A stretch of DNA of 64,000 bases. Source: Gymnopilus junonius (lineage: Eukaryota; Basidiomycota; Agaricomycetes; Agaricales; Galerinaceae). The position numbers and the translations under genes were made by a program. This document shows, in pieces, positions 33,584-44,275 of this stretch. How positions within the stretch are numbered: position 1 is the stretch's first letter; the number at the start of each line of letters is the position of its first letter. The notes below the pieces were generated by a model that was not told the origin of the DNA, did no database searches, and was given only the letters and a program-made list of their open reading frames with translations. The stretch lies in NCBI GenBank assembly GCA_015501075.1, contig JADNYJ010000129.1, positions 1-64,000 of the forward strand. Reading direction: 5' to 3'.

Positions 33584-34963
33584 TCAGAGCAGGAAATCCC
33601 CGCCCTTCTGAGCGTCCCTCCAAAATATGAGTAGTTTCTCCATGCTCATCCTGGAGTTTGGATCCTTTCTGACACAATTTTCGACAACCTTCCTCCAGGA
33701 CTCCGGAATAGCCTTCTCCATCTTCAAAGTCCACCAAATGTCTTTATCTTCTAACTCATCGTTGAGAACTCCAGTTAAGATCATCCATATCGCCCGGCCG
33801 AAACTGTACACCTGAGCTAACTCTATAGCTTGCCGGCATTCAATATTCCATATAGGAAAGACGTTCCAAGTTGGGCGAACCAAATTGTTGCTACGTTCTG
33901 GGCCATTATATTTCTTGTACTGTATGACTTTTTCGCCATTGAATAGCTGGCGTAATGATACGTCAAAGGTACCATCTGCCTCTGGAGGAAGGACAGATAT
34001 ATTTGCACCACTATTCTCCCAGTCGATTACAACTAGGTCGAGGTTTTCATCAAGGAGAAGATTAGGAGGCTTAAGGTCCATGTGGTATGTCTTGCCGATG
34101 AAGTAGGCATGATGAGTTGCAGAGACGAGCTGGTAACACCACTTAGCCTTGAGTGGAAGAGACGCGTCATTTACTCGAAGGTATTTATCAAGATCGCCTT
34201 TGGCATAAAAAGGTTGCAACGTGCCACATATAACTGTGTTGGAGTGCATACCTGGCGGATAAGCAGAAGGCGTAGTAACAAAAATACTGCTTGGAGGTAT
34301 GATATTCGGATGGGGCGGCATTGCGTCCAGAGCGGCAATCTCGTCGTAACGAGCTCTAATGATGTGTGCACATACTTCAGGATCAGTGACGAAATCACTG
34401 AAGTGTTCGCCTTTGAAAACATATTTTCCTTCCATCGTTGTAGGGTCTGATGTGAAAGGGTTACGGACAATTGCGATGGTGCCGTGTCCTGCCACGACCG
34501 TGTCAATGATAGACAGCGATGCGCGGTCTATGAACCTGAAAGTTCTGTTTTTCCGTTGGGATGACTTCAAGGTGTTGTCAAGAGGTTGCAGCCAAGAGAG
34601 ATATTCGTTATATAAAGCACTTTCATTGCAGATAATGTACGAGATGATTTCTCGTCCATCTCCAGTAACATCAATAACAGCGTCAGGAGCTTTACTGGAT
34701 GGATTACCCATACAGCGCGGGATGGCATAATTGGCAGCTTGGTTTATAGCTTCACGCATCTTGGTGCGGTCTGCAAAGGTCACATCCACATGCAGAACTG
34801 GATGCTCGAAAAAACAATTCACAATTCGTGATTGAAGACTGGCTGGGTTGGAACTATCGAGTGTAAATCGGAGAACGAAAAGGAATAATCCTTGAACGAA
34901 AAAACGGCTTATAACCATTTCCCCGTTATCATGACCTCCAATGTCTATCATAACGATATCCAT
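33584..34963 (-). CDS. Divergent protein kinase-like protein, intronless
   Basis: A single 459-codon exon from ATG 34963 (MDIVMIDIGGHDNGEMVISR). The first 150 residues have no recognised domain. The kinase-like part has GKYVFKGEHF with a candidate ATP-binding Lys at about residue 185, a hinge-like region (GTLQPFYAKGDLDKYLR), the catalytic loop YHMDLKPPNLLL (HxDxKxxN, with Met for Arg) and VIDWENSG, where DWE replaces DFG but keeps the Asp. A C-lobe follows (AQVYSFGRAIWMILTG, WRKVVENCVRKDPNSRMSMEKLL). Catalytic residues are present, so activity is plausible. It resembles lineage-specific fungal kinases. Substrate and pathway are unknown. No frame break. Confidence 0.8.
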   Translation of the reverse strand: MDIVMIDIGGHDNGEMVISRFFVQGLFLFVLRFTLDSSNPASLQSRIVNCFFEHPVLHVDVTFADRTKMREAINQAANYAIPRCMGNPSSKAPDAVIDVTGDGREIISYIICNESALYNEYLSWLQPLDNTLKSSQRKNRTFRFIDRASLSIIDTVVAGHGTIAIVRNPFTSDPTTMEGKYVFKGEHFSDFVTDPEVCAHIIRARYDEIAALDAMPPHPNIIPPSSIFVTTPSAYPPGMHSNTVICGTLQPFYAKGDLDKYLRVNDASLPLKAKWCYQLVSATHHAYFIGKTYHMDLKPPNLLLDENLDLVVIDWENSGANISVLPPEADGTFDVSLRQLFNGEKVIQYKKYNGPERSNNLVRPTWNVFPIWNIECRQAIELAQVYSFGRAIWMILTGVLNDELEDKDIWWTLKMEKAIPESWRKVVENCVRKDPNSRMSMEKLLIFWRDAQKGGDFLL

Positions 34964-36069
34964 GATAATTGTGAGATTGCTTGACTGTTATGGCGGATGA
35001 ATTCCCAGGATGCAAGCGATCTGCAGTGAAAAAAAGGGCCAATCGAAGGGGTACATATGCCCACGGAGGGCCAGAAAAGGTACCTTCTTCGCGGAAGTAG
35101 TGTGCAGTGTCGGACGGATGTGAGGGTTCGAGAAAAATTGCCTCACTGAACTCGGAGTCGAACTGTCAAAGTCCGACTCAGACTCCGAATGACTCCGTAG
35201 GTGATTCACGTGCCACTCGGATTAGTTCACTACTTCCATTCAAAACGTCTCATCTCCAGTTCTTTTGGTTCCTAGAGGATTTCAACTTCTGAAAAAGATT
35301 TACAGTATACTTCTGTAAGTAAAATCATTGCAGAGCTTGACCTGATGTTCTAATCTATTTTTTTCTCATGTTTACCCTCGCACATCCTCAGTCTCTCTCA
35401 AAAGGCTCTGGACAAAATCGGTCTTTTTCTCCCTGAGTGGAGTCACGACAACCAATTTTCTGGGAATGCCGTTACACACTGATCTGCCGGAGCATATGAA
35501 AGGACTTTTCAAGGTGTGTTCCAATCCGCAGGAAAGTATGCTGGCAGAACCTGCAGGCCATTTCCAGGACATACCACGTCACAATACGGATCCTTCCTTG
35601 AATGCGTTCTGAATAGCAGACTGCGTCTTCTCAATAAGAGCAGGCATCTTCAGGTGAAGGTTCTAACAAAGACCCAGGCTTTAGCGCTATTTAGTACCAT
35701 TTCCTTTTAGGTTATCAATGTTAACCGCATTTGGCCCTCCTATCCATCGATTTCCATCTTTGTTAAATCCAAACTAAGTATTCCTTGAATTTCCCATCTC
35801 AATATCAAATTTTGATTGAAAACTTCTTTGTTTGTATTGAGGCATTGCCAATACCGGCTCTAACAATCTGTTGTTGTCGATTGCTTTAAGGCCAGTAAAT
35901 ATTTATTGTTAGAGTACACTGGCTGCTTTATCATCGGGGCCTTTCTTGTAGCCACTCACCGACTACAATTGTTGAAGGTGGACTTAAATAGTCGGACATT
36001 GTAAAAGTTAAGTGTGGCTCATAATCCGCCCCCTCCGTCGAATACCTTTACTTGTGGTCAGCCCCGAGG
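34964..36069. other. Divergent intergenic region
   Basis: This stretch lies between the minus-strand kinase and plus-strand F-box genes. A dense run of GACTC/GAGTC words occurs at 35151-35195. A short ORF at 35466-35612 has no recognisable content. No gene is claimed. Confidence 0.45.
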
Positions 36070-37494
36070 ATGTTGAAGCTCGACGACGACATCTTATATT
36101 ATCTGGCATGTAACCATCTGAAAGGTTCTCCATCTACAATTGCATCTCTCTCCCTGGTTTCTAGGAGTTTATGTGAATCGTTTGGATACGTCAAATTCCG
36201 CTCCATCAAACTGAAGGTCCTCACCTCAAATGAACAAGTTCGTAACATCGAGAGTCCAGCCGAGCGTCTGGCGAAAAGGATGAAGGAAGATCCCAATATG
36301 GTCAAGATGGTCGCATCTCTCTGGTTTGGTCAAGAAGGCGAGTGTGGATCCCTCCCGGCCTTCGAGGACGAAGAATCTGTTTATGCACAGAGGGAAAGAG
36401 ACAGTATATGTTATATTCTTACACGGGCCTACCCTGGTCTCACCGAAGTCACCTTGTCTGCGAAGTGGTGCATCATTTACACTGACGATCGTCCTCTGAA
36501 GTGTCAAATTCTGCCAGCTATTTGGAACGCGTTTCAGTTATGCTCCACATTGCCCTCTCTGTCTCGGGTGGCCCTTCTTACAGACCGCGTCCCGTTTAGC
36601 TTGCTCCGAGCTTTGAATCCAGGTTTGGGAACATTAGCCATCTTAGGTGGTGGAGACTTTATATTTGAAGACGGTCATCCTATCGAGATCCCGCGGACAA
36701 GGGAGGAAATAAAATGCGGACTGCACACGCTAGAAATCGACAACAGTCGAGCCCCTTACCAACAGAAGTCATCTTTGAGGTCACCGTTCTTAATCAACAC
36801 CAGTACCCTCACTACTCTCCTTCTCAAGAACCTCTCAATGTCGGCTAATTCTAGCATGTCCTCCCTTATCAGGACGTGCGCGTCCACATTGACTACGCTG
36901 AAAATATTCTGGCATAATAATCATTCTCCCTACTGGCTTGATGTCATCCGTTTGAACAAATCAGTGGCCCTCAAATCCTTAACACTTGCTTTAAGCCGCC
37001 ACACGTCAGGCTGCGAAGCACGACGTAATATGAACAATTTAATCGATGCTTTGGCTTCTTGCATTCAAACACACTCAGGCCTGCAGGAAAGCAATCTAGA
37101 GAGAATCAATCTCTTATTCCATCGAGGCGCTAAAGAGAGAGACGAGAAGTTCGGTAATTCTCTCTTCGTATGGCTATACTGGATCGACCGAGAGACGTGG
37201 AAACACTTGGATGATTTGTTTTGCGTTGAACGGATGGATAGCTGCTGGACGAAACTACAGATGGCCCGTGTTGGTCTCTTGTATCCCATGTCCGTTGCAG
37301 AGAGGAATTCTGTGGTGCACAATATGATGCGGAAGCTACCTAATCTCTCTCAGAGCGGTTGTCTTGATCTTATAGTACAGGACTCGGAGGACCCTTGCTG
37401 TCCCACCATCTCTGGCAGGACAATTAACTCGAAGTTTGATTCAATGCAATTCTGTACATGTGTTCCAATTAGCACGAGAACAAAGTCAAAGTAG
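36070..37494 (+). CDS. F-box/LRR-like protein, family B
   Basis: The start is ATG 36070 (MLKLDDDILYYLACNHLKGS); earlier codons rely on TTG. The N-terminal LKLDDDILYYLACNHLKGSPSTIASLSLVSRSLCESFGYVKFRSIKL is F-box-like. LRR-like repeats then run to residue about 474 (LTEVTLSAKWC, LCSTLPSLSRVALLTDRVPFSLLRALNPGLGTLAIL, LTTLLLKNLSMSAN, WLYWIDRETWKHLDDLF). One exon, frame intact. A decayed copy lies at 42040-42740 on the other strand. The layout (SPAERLAKRM.., PSLSRVALLTD..) parallels the family-A genes, so they probably share ancestry. Target unknown. Confidence 0.75.
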   Translation: MLKLDDDILYYLACNHLKGSPSTIASLSLVSRSLCESFGYVKFRSIKLKVLTSNEQVRNIESPAERLAKRMKEDPNMVKMVASLWFGQEGECGSLPAFEDEESVYAQRERDSICYILTRAYPGLTEVTLSAKWCIIYTDDRPLKCQILPAIWNAFQLCSTLPSLSRVALLTDRVPFSLLRALNPGLGTLAILGGGDFIFEDGHPIEIPRTREEIKCGLHTLEIDNSRAPYQQKSSLRSPFLINTSTLTTLLLKNLSMSANSSMSSLIRTCASTLTTLKIFWHNNHSPYWLDVIRLNKSVALKSLTLALSRHTSGCEARRNMNNLIDALASCIQTHSGLQESNLERINLLFHRGAKERDEKFGNSLFVWLYWIDRETWKHLDDLFCVERMDSCWTKLQMARVGLLYPMSVAERNSVVHNMMRKLPNLSQSGCLDLIVQDSEDPCCPTISGRTINSKFDSMQFCTCVPISTRTKSK

Positions 37495-38219
37495 CACCAT
37501 GCTCAGTAGTATATGTAAATGAAATTGAAATTCAAAGTGGTACACTACACTTGGTAGTATACGATACGACGGTACGACTCGACACGGTACGCAACGTATT
37601 ATAAAACATAAAATATTGAAAGCTCCTGTACCACCAGCATGTAAAGAAGTAAAAGAGTAAAATTTCAAAATCAAAAAACGTAAAAAAAAAAGAAGAGGGC
37701 AAGGAGCATGGAAGGAAGCCACGAGGCTCCAGGTTGAGCGACATTAATCACAACCAAAACCAAAAACCAAAACCAAGAAACTGAAGATGTAATCGAGATG
37801 CGATATCGCAAAGATATAACACAAACGTTAATTTTATGGAAATAGAAGAAAGACGAGGCCCAAAAAAGGTATAAGTGGTGGATATACGACAGACACTCTT
37901 GGTAGGAAGGGGTAAAAGGTGGATATATAAATATAAGTATAAAAACCAGGAATTTGAAGGGAAAAGAGGTATAGTGGAATGGAGGGGAGGAGAGGAAAGG
38001 GATCAGGATCAGGAGGATAGAGTACAGCGCAAAGGGGATCGGATCAGTAAGATAGTCAAACACGGAACATCAGACACGAAAAAGGAAGGAAGGAACCACA
38101 TATCGTATATGCCACAACCACGCAAGGGAACTCTAAAAGTCATAGGGAAGAGGGGGGAGCATTTACACCATAATCACGAAGAAGGGACGAGAACGAGAGC
38201 TATTGGCGCGGCTTGAAGT
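37495..38219. other. Convergent 3' flanks, A-rich
   Basis: No gene was recognised. A-rich low-complexity sequence occurs around 37670-37775 (AAAACGTAAAAAAAAAAG and a CCAAAAC repeat). Confidence 0.5.
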
Positions 38220-40233
38220 TTAAGCAGCCTGACCATAGCTATGTTCATGTCCATGCTCATCGTCCCCAATAGCATATTGCGCCCCACCATACGCGCCTAC
38301 GCCCACCCCGATCGACGCATTGGGATGGTGTCCAAACGCATACGAGCTAGGTGGAGGGCCAGGAGCGACGCTGGTCATCCCGCCATAAGGATCTTCCTCG
38401 TAGCCGGTGCTCGCGGGAGCAACAACGCCAGTGTTGGCGTTGTATAACACCCTCATTCCACTGCTCGTGCCGATGGGCACAGCTGTTGATGCAACAGGCA
38501 TCGGGTAGCTAATGGAGGCCTTGCCGCCAGCACCGCTCAAGGCGACGCTCTTCTTCCGCTCCGCATACGCACGCAGCATCTCATCGGGCGACATGACACT
38601 CGCTGGCATAGGCTGCATGGGCATGGCGGCCATCACAGGCGACATAGGGGTAGGCGTGGTGGTCCTGGAGGTTGAGTACGAGGTGGAGTGGGAGTAAGAG
38701 GTATTGTGGGACATGGGTTTAGGGTATGAGGGCGGGGGTGAGATGGGCATGGCAGGGGAGGGCGGGGCAGGGAACAGCAGGTCGTCGGCGTCAGTGCCGG
38801 TACGCATCACTGTAACGAAAAGTGATTAATTTGTAATCGAAAATTAAAAGAGAAAGGAAATGGACTCACTGCTCAAAGCAGGCATCAGCTCTGCATCATT
38901 CATCCCTTCCTTCTCAGAACCTCCGGCAGCAGCAGCCCGAGCTTTACCTGCTGCGATCCTTGATCGAATATCCTCCGGCGTTAACGTCAACGCGCCTTGT
39001 GTCTGTCTCGGACTGAACGACGCATTCGTGTGTGCGCCGTCCGATCCGTTATCTGTTTCCGTTTCCATATAGTCGCTATTGTCCTTTTCCGACAGATCCC
39101 CTTCTTGGGTATCTTGATTATTCTGAGGCAGAGCCGGGACTGGGGGGATATAAGCGCTATGGAACGCCCTCGTTCGGCGCGATTCCATAGACGGCCGGGT
39201 ACCATCGGCGAACGAGACCCTCGAGACGCGGGTTTCAGGCGCGAACGACACTCGCGAAGCACGTTCAGCGCCGCCGCCAGTGAGCGTCGCCGGGTTCCGG
39301 AGACCCACCCCCGTACGCATCTGCGACATAGGCCGGGTCGAACCGACATCCTCGCCGCCCTCCACTGCAAATGTGCTGGTAGGCCGGATATTGCCAAATC
39401 CAAACGCCGACGAGTTCCTGCCAACAGCGATCGAGTTCCGGATGGCCGCATTCGCACCGGCGGCCGAAACCGACTTCCAGTCCGTTGAAATCGTCGACAT
39501 GCGCTTGTCCACCGCCTCAGCCCATTGTTTCCTCTTGTCCTTACCCCTCGCGCGCTTGATCTTGAAGTATGCGGCGACGCAGAGACCAATGATGAGGAGC
39601 AAGGGGATTAGTGCCGCAGCGGCTTTCTTGCCTGGTGTTAGGCTTTTCTTGGCATTTTGGGCGTCGTTCACTTGGGTGATTCCACTGTCGACGATCGTCG
39701 TATCCGCAGCGGCCGGTGTTCCTCCACCAGAAGGCGGGCTGTAGGTAGCTGTGAAGACTGGTCCTCCAGGGAAGGTAGATAGGAAAGGAGGTTGGCCGGC
39801 CGCGACAATGCTTATCTGGAGAGATTGGGAAGACGTCGCGTTCCACCATCTCGGCATGATATTAGCACTGTAGGTTCCCCGAGAGAGAGCTACACCCTCC
39901 CAGACATGAATGCGCGGGTATTGTGAGCCAGGTGAGTAGAGGTAAATGTCGATTTCTTGTGTGGAGAGGCAGGAGCTGTTCCAGGAGATGGGCAGCGGTT
40001 GGAGCGAGTCAACCGTAGCTCCCATTGAAGGGGCAATGTAGAACCCTGTAGTGCAAGCTACATAGCGAAATGTGTGAGTAAATCATGAGTCGAAGTCATT
40101 CAACACCAGTAAGATTAGACTTACCAGTTGAATCATCGCGTTTGGCCACTTCAACCACCTCAACTGGCTCTGACTCCGGGATCCTCTTCTGAGGCCTCGA
40201 CTTGTGGACAACGTGGATGTGAGAGATGCCCAT
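38220..40233 (-). CDS. Single-pass membrane protein with Gly/Ala-rich cytoplasmic tail
   Basis: ATG 40233 (MGISHIHVVHKSRPQKRIPE) leads through an intron near 40047-40125 into the ectodomain GFYIAPSMGATVDSLQPLPISWNSSCLSTQEIDIYLYSPG..IHVWEGV, which resembles the short Ig/KNH-like ectodomains of fungal wall-associated proteins. A transmembrane helix (AAAALIPLLLIIGLCVAAYF) is followed by KIKRARGKDKRKQW. The long cytoplasmic tail is rich in Ser, Ala and Gly, has paired RVSF motifs, and continues after an intron near 38812-38870 into PPPSYPKP and a Gly/His-rich end at 38220. It is possibly a wall-stress or signalling membrane protein; the role is unproven. No frame breaks are needed. Confidence 0.75.
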
Positions 40234-41230
40234 GTCGACTTTTAGCTTTGGTTATTACAGGTGGGAAGCAAACTGGAGGTCGTAAAACTAGACTCGAGGA
40301 GAATTTAAAAAGAATGTGTCCGCAAGGATATGCGGGTTGGATAGGGATAAAGAACGGAGTAGGAGACGAGGAGAGCGCAGACAAGAAAGGGAAAGGAGGT
40401 GCTCGTCGTCGTCGTCGTCGTCGTCGTCAAAAGGAAAGGAAGAATAACAAATCCACGAGGGTGGTTGATGGGGGCGTGAGAATGGTACCCACGGTGTCAG
40501 GGTGTTATTTTTGTCCGTCTCTTTCGTTTCCAAGCACGTCAAACCCGAATAGAAATCTTTGATGAACGGATGGTCAAGTCAATTTTTCGGAATCCGAAGA
40601 GATCTACATTTAGATTACTGGTAAGTCCAAGGTTTATATCAGCAGCCAACTCAACTCTAAAGTACTGCAGAGTACTGTAACTCACGTATAATTGCTCGAC
40701 GGGGATTGCATCGACCGGAGGTCCGGAGCACGCCCAAAGCACGCTAGTGCCAATTAATCAAATCTAGCCTCTCTCCGCGCCTGTGTCGTGACCGCACTAA
40801 ATTTCTGACGCACAGAATGAATCATGAAACGACTCCTCAAGGCGGACGGGGGCGGGCATAGAAAGTTCCGACCAACGCTAATGCTAATGGTGCTGCATTC
40901 ATCCTGATACCTCGATACAATGCCAATTGACTCTATGTTGCTTGCAGGCTGTACTGAGAGTCGAACTGCAGATGCAACTGCCAGCCCGACCAGATTATCA
41001 TCGTAAGTCAATTACTATTTGAAAAAAGAACAGTGCAGATGACATTCAGAACATCAAGGATCGATGAAATAAAAATAGGCACACGTATGATGTTTTCCCT
41101 ATCATAATTACCAACAGCAGCCAAGGCACCATGGTCGTCTCTCTCCCTCTACATCTCATTTACATCTCTCTCTCTTAAATTTCTTGCAGTAAACTGGAAT
41201 GACATTCAATCTATCCCCATCCCATCGATT
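40234..41230. other. Intergenic
   Basis: Promoter side of the membrane-protein gene. No gene is supported; the only notable element is the CGT microsatellite. Confidence 0.5.
40404..40428. repeat. Trinucleotide microsatellite (CGT)n
   Basis: About eight uninterrupted CGT units lie in the 5' region of the membrane-protein gene, probably within its promoter or 5' UTR. Confidence 0.9.
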
Positions 41231-41830
41231 CTTGGAAGGCGATGAGCACTTGGAAAGTCGAACGTTCACTTTCTTTTCTTTTAATCTCTGTTTCTACCTT
41301 TTAATTTTCTTTCGATTTCCTATCTTTTTCAAACTCGACGTCTTTCAGAGGTCTGCTCGTAGGATATACCCCAGTAAAATTTGTAAGCAGATGGCACAGG
41401 TGTAAACGATGGATCTGCCATCGGCTTCGAGTTCATGTCTATGCAGATCCATCCACTATTCCAAGCTTTTTCTATGCTGGAAGGTGATGAATACTGGAAG
41501 TCCTTTCTTTTATTCTTTTCTTTCATTCTTTTCTTCCAACCTCCTGCCTTTCAAACTCGACGACTTCCAGTCTAATAATTTGCTCGTAAGAAATGCCTGA
41601 AAGAACTTTGTAAGCAGGTTGCACAGATATAAGCGATGGATCTGTCATCGGCTTCGAGTTCATATCTACGCAAGTCCATCCACCATTGCAAGCCTTTTCA
41701 ACACTTGGAAGGTGATGATTATCTGGAAGATCATTCTTTGCACTCTTCATTCTTTCACTTTTTCTATGTTTACAAGCCTTGATGATCTCCAGAGGTCTGC
41801 TATCATCGAGACCAGAGAAAACCCTTGCAA
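41231..41830 (-). repeat. Imperfect tandem repeat of about 230-245 bp, 2.5 copies, possibly coding
   Basis: Units begin with CTTGGAAGG(C/T)GATGA-like words at 41231, 41477 and 41704. Shared words include GGATCTG(C/T)CATCGGCTTCGAGTTCAT. On the minus strand the first two units both encode GW.C.DMNSKPM.DPS followed by SAYK or PAYK and GISYEQ, with mostly conservative differences, which suggests the units were once coding. No complete gene, start or known domain was identified. This could be a decayed repeat protein or an unannotated exon series. Confidence 0.7.
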
Positions 41831-42039
41831 GTCCATGGCAGAGGATTTGACAACAACTTTCCATCGACTTCGATTTAATAAGAGCAACGCAGACGCATTT
41901 GTAATTTCAAGCATTTTGGTGCTTGCCATTTTATTCAAATTCTTGTAATTGTAATACTTGATACTACAGAATAATACTCTATTCTTACACGAATGTTGCT
42001 CGCGAACAGGGAACGTTAGGTATCCTGCTGGAGATAATA

Positions 42040-42740
42040 AGACGGCAAAGGTCCCTCAGAGTTTTGCACCACAAGTTCAAGACAGCCGCTTTGAAAGAGG
42101 TGAGGTAGCTTCTGCTCCATATTGTGCTCCAGACTTGTTCTCTCCTGCAACTGACATCATGGGATATAGGAGACAGACACAGATCTTCTGTAGTTTCGTC
42201 CAGCAACTCTTCATCCGCTCAACGCGAAACCAGTCATCCAATTGCCTCCACACCTCCGGATCGATCCAATGTAGCCATATGAAGAGAAAATTACCTTTCA
42301 CATTTACGCGAAGCCAAAGTATTGATGAGGCACTTCATATTATATCGCACCACATGGCCAGCTTTACGTTGGCTTAAACCAAGTGTTAAAGATTTGAGGA
42401 CAAGTGATTTGTTCAACCCTATGACACTGAACCATTCGGAATAATAACTACTTTCCCATAATATTTACAGCGTTACCAACGTGGAGGTGCACGTCCTGAT
42501 AACGGAGTCCTTCCCACCTTGTCGATGACAGCGAATCTGGAAAACCAATGGGAAGGTCATCTTCTGATGTGAAATATGCATCACCTAAGATGGCAAATGC
42601 TTCCAAGTCTGGATTCAGAGCTTGAAGCAAGCTGAATGGAACACTGCCTGTAAGAAGTGCCAGCCAAGAAAGGGAGGGTAAGGTGGAGCACAACTGAATC
42701 GTGTTCCAAACAATATGCGTGATATTGTATCCTGGAGGAT
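42040..42740 (-). pseudogene. Relic of the family-B F-box gene
   Basis: Minus-strand frames encode IVWNTIQLCSTLPSLSWLALL and, further on, FIWLHWIDPEVWRQLDDWF, which match residues about 150 and 380 of the intact gene at 36070-37494. The part corresponding to about 36690-36865 is deleted, and frames are broken around 42300-42420. The N-terminal F-box is absent. It is a dead inverted partial duplicate 5 kb from its parent. Confidence 0.85.
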
Positions 42741-43170
42741 GGAGTGGCAATGCAAAAGCAATAGAAGATCATTGGCCAGGTGACACTAGTCTAGATAAAA
42801 AGCAGTGGGAAGTTCTAGAACATTATTCCTCTGATCCTCCGCTTTAAATTCAAGAAGGAAAGGTCATAAAAATTAGCATCGCAGAGAAGTTTTCCATCGG
42901 AATTTAGTAGCAGTGGCGTAGACAAATTTGCCACCCACTGGTCCTAATCCTCTTCATTCATCATTGCCACTGGAGACCCATTGGAAACTTCCCCATGCAC
43001 CATACTCGGATCTATATACTATCTGACTTAAAGGCCCGCGCCTATCGGCTCATCGAAGTGCTGATAATTGTAAATACGGATGGACTTAGATGAGTAGTCC
43101 ATTAGTCAGTATAAGAAGGAGACCAGCAAGCCCTTGGGTATTCAATACGCAGTTCTTACGCCCAAGGAAC
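42741..43170. other. Intergenic; promoter of the ICMT gene
   Basis: No gene is supported. A TATAAG box at 43110-43115 lies 55-60 nt upstream of ATG 43171. Confidence 0.4.
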
Positions 43171-43938
43171 ATGTCTCTCGCGAAAATTCCAATATCGCTT
43201 CTCGTCTCATATGCTTTCAAGAAGGGAACAAGCCCTCCGAACCCTCCTCCTCCCAAAGAAGAGCGTATCACTACTAATTTCCTGGAACACGAATGGTACA
43301 CTACCAAAATACCTAAACTTGCTGGGGTAGCTCATAACATCTGCTGGCTTTATGATAAAAACTGAAACAAAAAATTTTAGAATGCAAATTTTCTTTTGGG
43401 TATATTGGAAGCGGCGACCATTCTAGCATGGAATTATCCTTCCACCATTCTTTCCCAGTTTATTCTCTCCGGTCTAATCTTCAACTGTGGAAGACCCGAA
43501 CGGCTTCATCTGTCGACGATGAATGCTCTGGGAGGCATTCTAATCGTAGTTGGAGCTCTACTCAGGCTGATAACCTACCGGTACCTAGGGAAATTTTTCA
43601 AATTTGAAGCAAGTATTCAGAAAGACCACAAGTTAATTACCAGTGGTCCATACACATTTGTTCGCCACCCGAGTTACACTGGGCTCATTTTTACCCATCC
43701 TGGATGGATCTTCTGGCATTTTGGAGATGGTTCGTGGGTTAGAGAGTCTGGAATATGGAATACTGCCACAGGAAAATTCATCGTCATAGGATACATTGTT
43801 GGCGTCCTCTGCGGTGTCCTCTATCTCACCCTTGCAAGGATGGGTGATGAAGATGAGGCTCTCAAAAAGCGATTTGGAAAAGACTGGGACAATTGGGTTA
43901 GAAAAGTGCCGTATCTTCTGGTCCCGAGAGTTTACTAA
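43171..43938 (+). CDS. Isoprenylcysteine carboxyl methyltransferase (ICMT) family protein
   Basis: ATG 43171 (MSLAKIPISLLVSYAFKKGT). One intron (GTAGCT near 43327 to TTTTAG at 43380) joins KIPKLAG to NANFLLGILEAATILAW. Several membrane helices follow, then the family signatures LITSGPYTFVRHPSYTGL (RHPxYxG) and the C-terminal ARMGDEDEALKKRFGKDWDNW..VPYLLVPRVY. ICMT enzymes use SAM to methylate the carboxyl of prenylated C-terminal Cys in the ER membrane. In fungi the targets include Ras/Rho proteins and mating pheromones. About 240 residues, normal for the family. Frame intact. Confidence 0.85.
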
Positions 43939-44275
43939 GTTTTTAAAGTAGATTGTTATCGATGTATTGTTTTTCATGATTTAGATGCTGAAACGCAACT
44001 GAAACGTCATGGAAAATATAGAAATATTATTATCAAGTGCATACAATATTTCAGTTTGACTTTACAAATGGGGGGTACGCACCTTACGATAATGTGTTAG
44101 TTGCATTTCCGACCGTTGTCATCGAAGATAACAAAGATTGATATTCACAAACGAAGAATCCTACTTGGCCGAATGTTCGCGTGACAACTCCTCACGTGCA
44201 TGCAACCCCGCCCGAAATTCAAGAATTATCAAAATTCAAACGAATCAAATTGGTTTTCTTGCAGTTTCTGAACTT

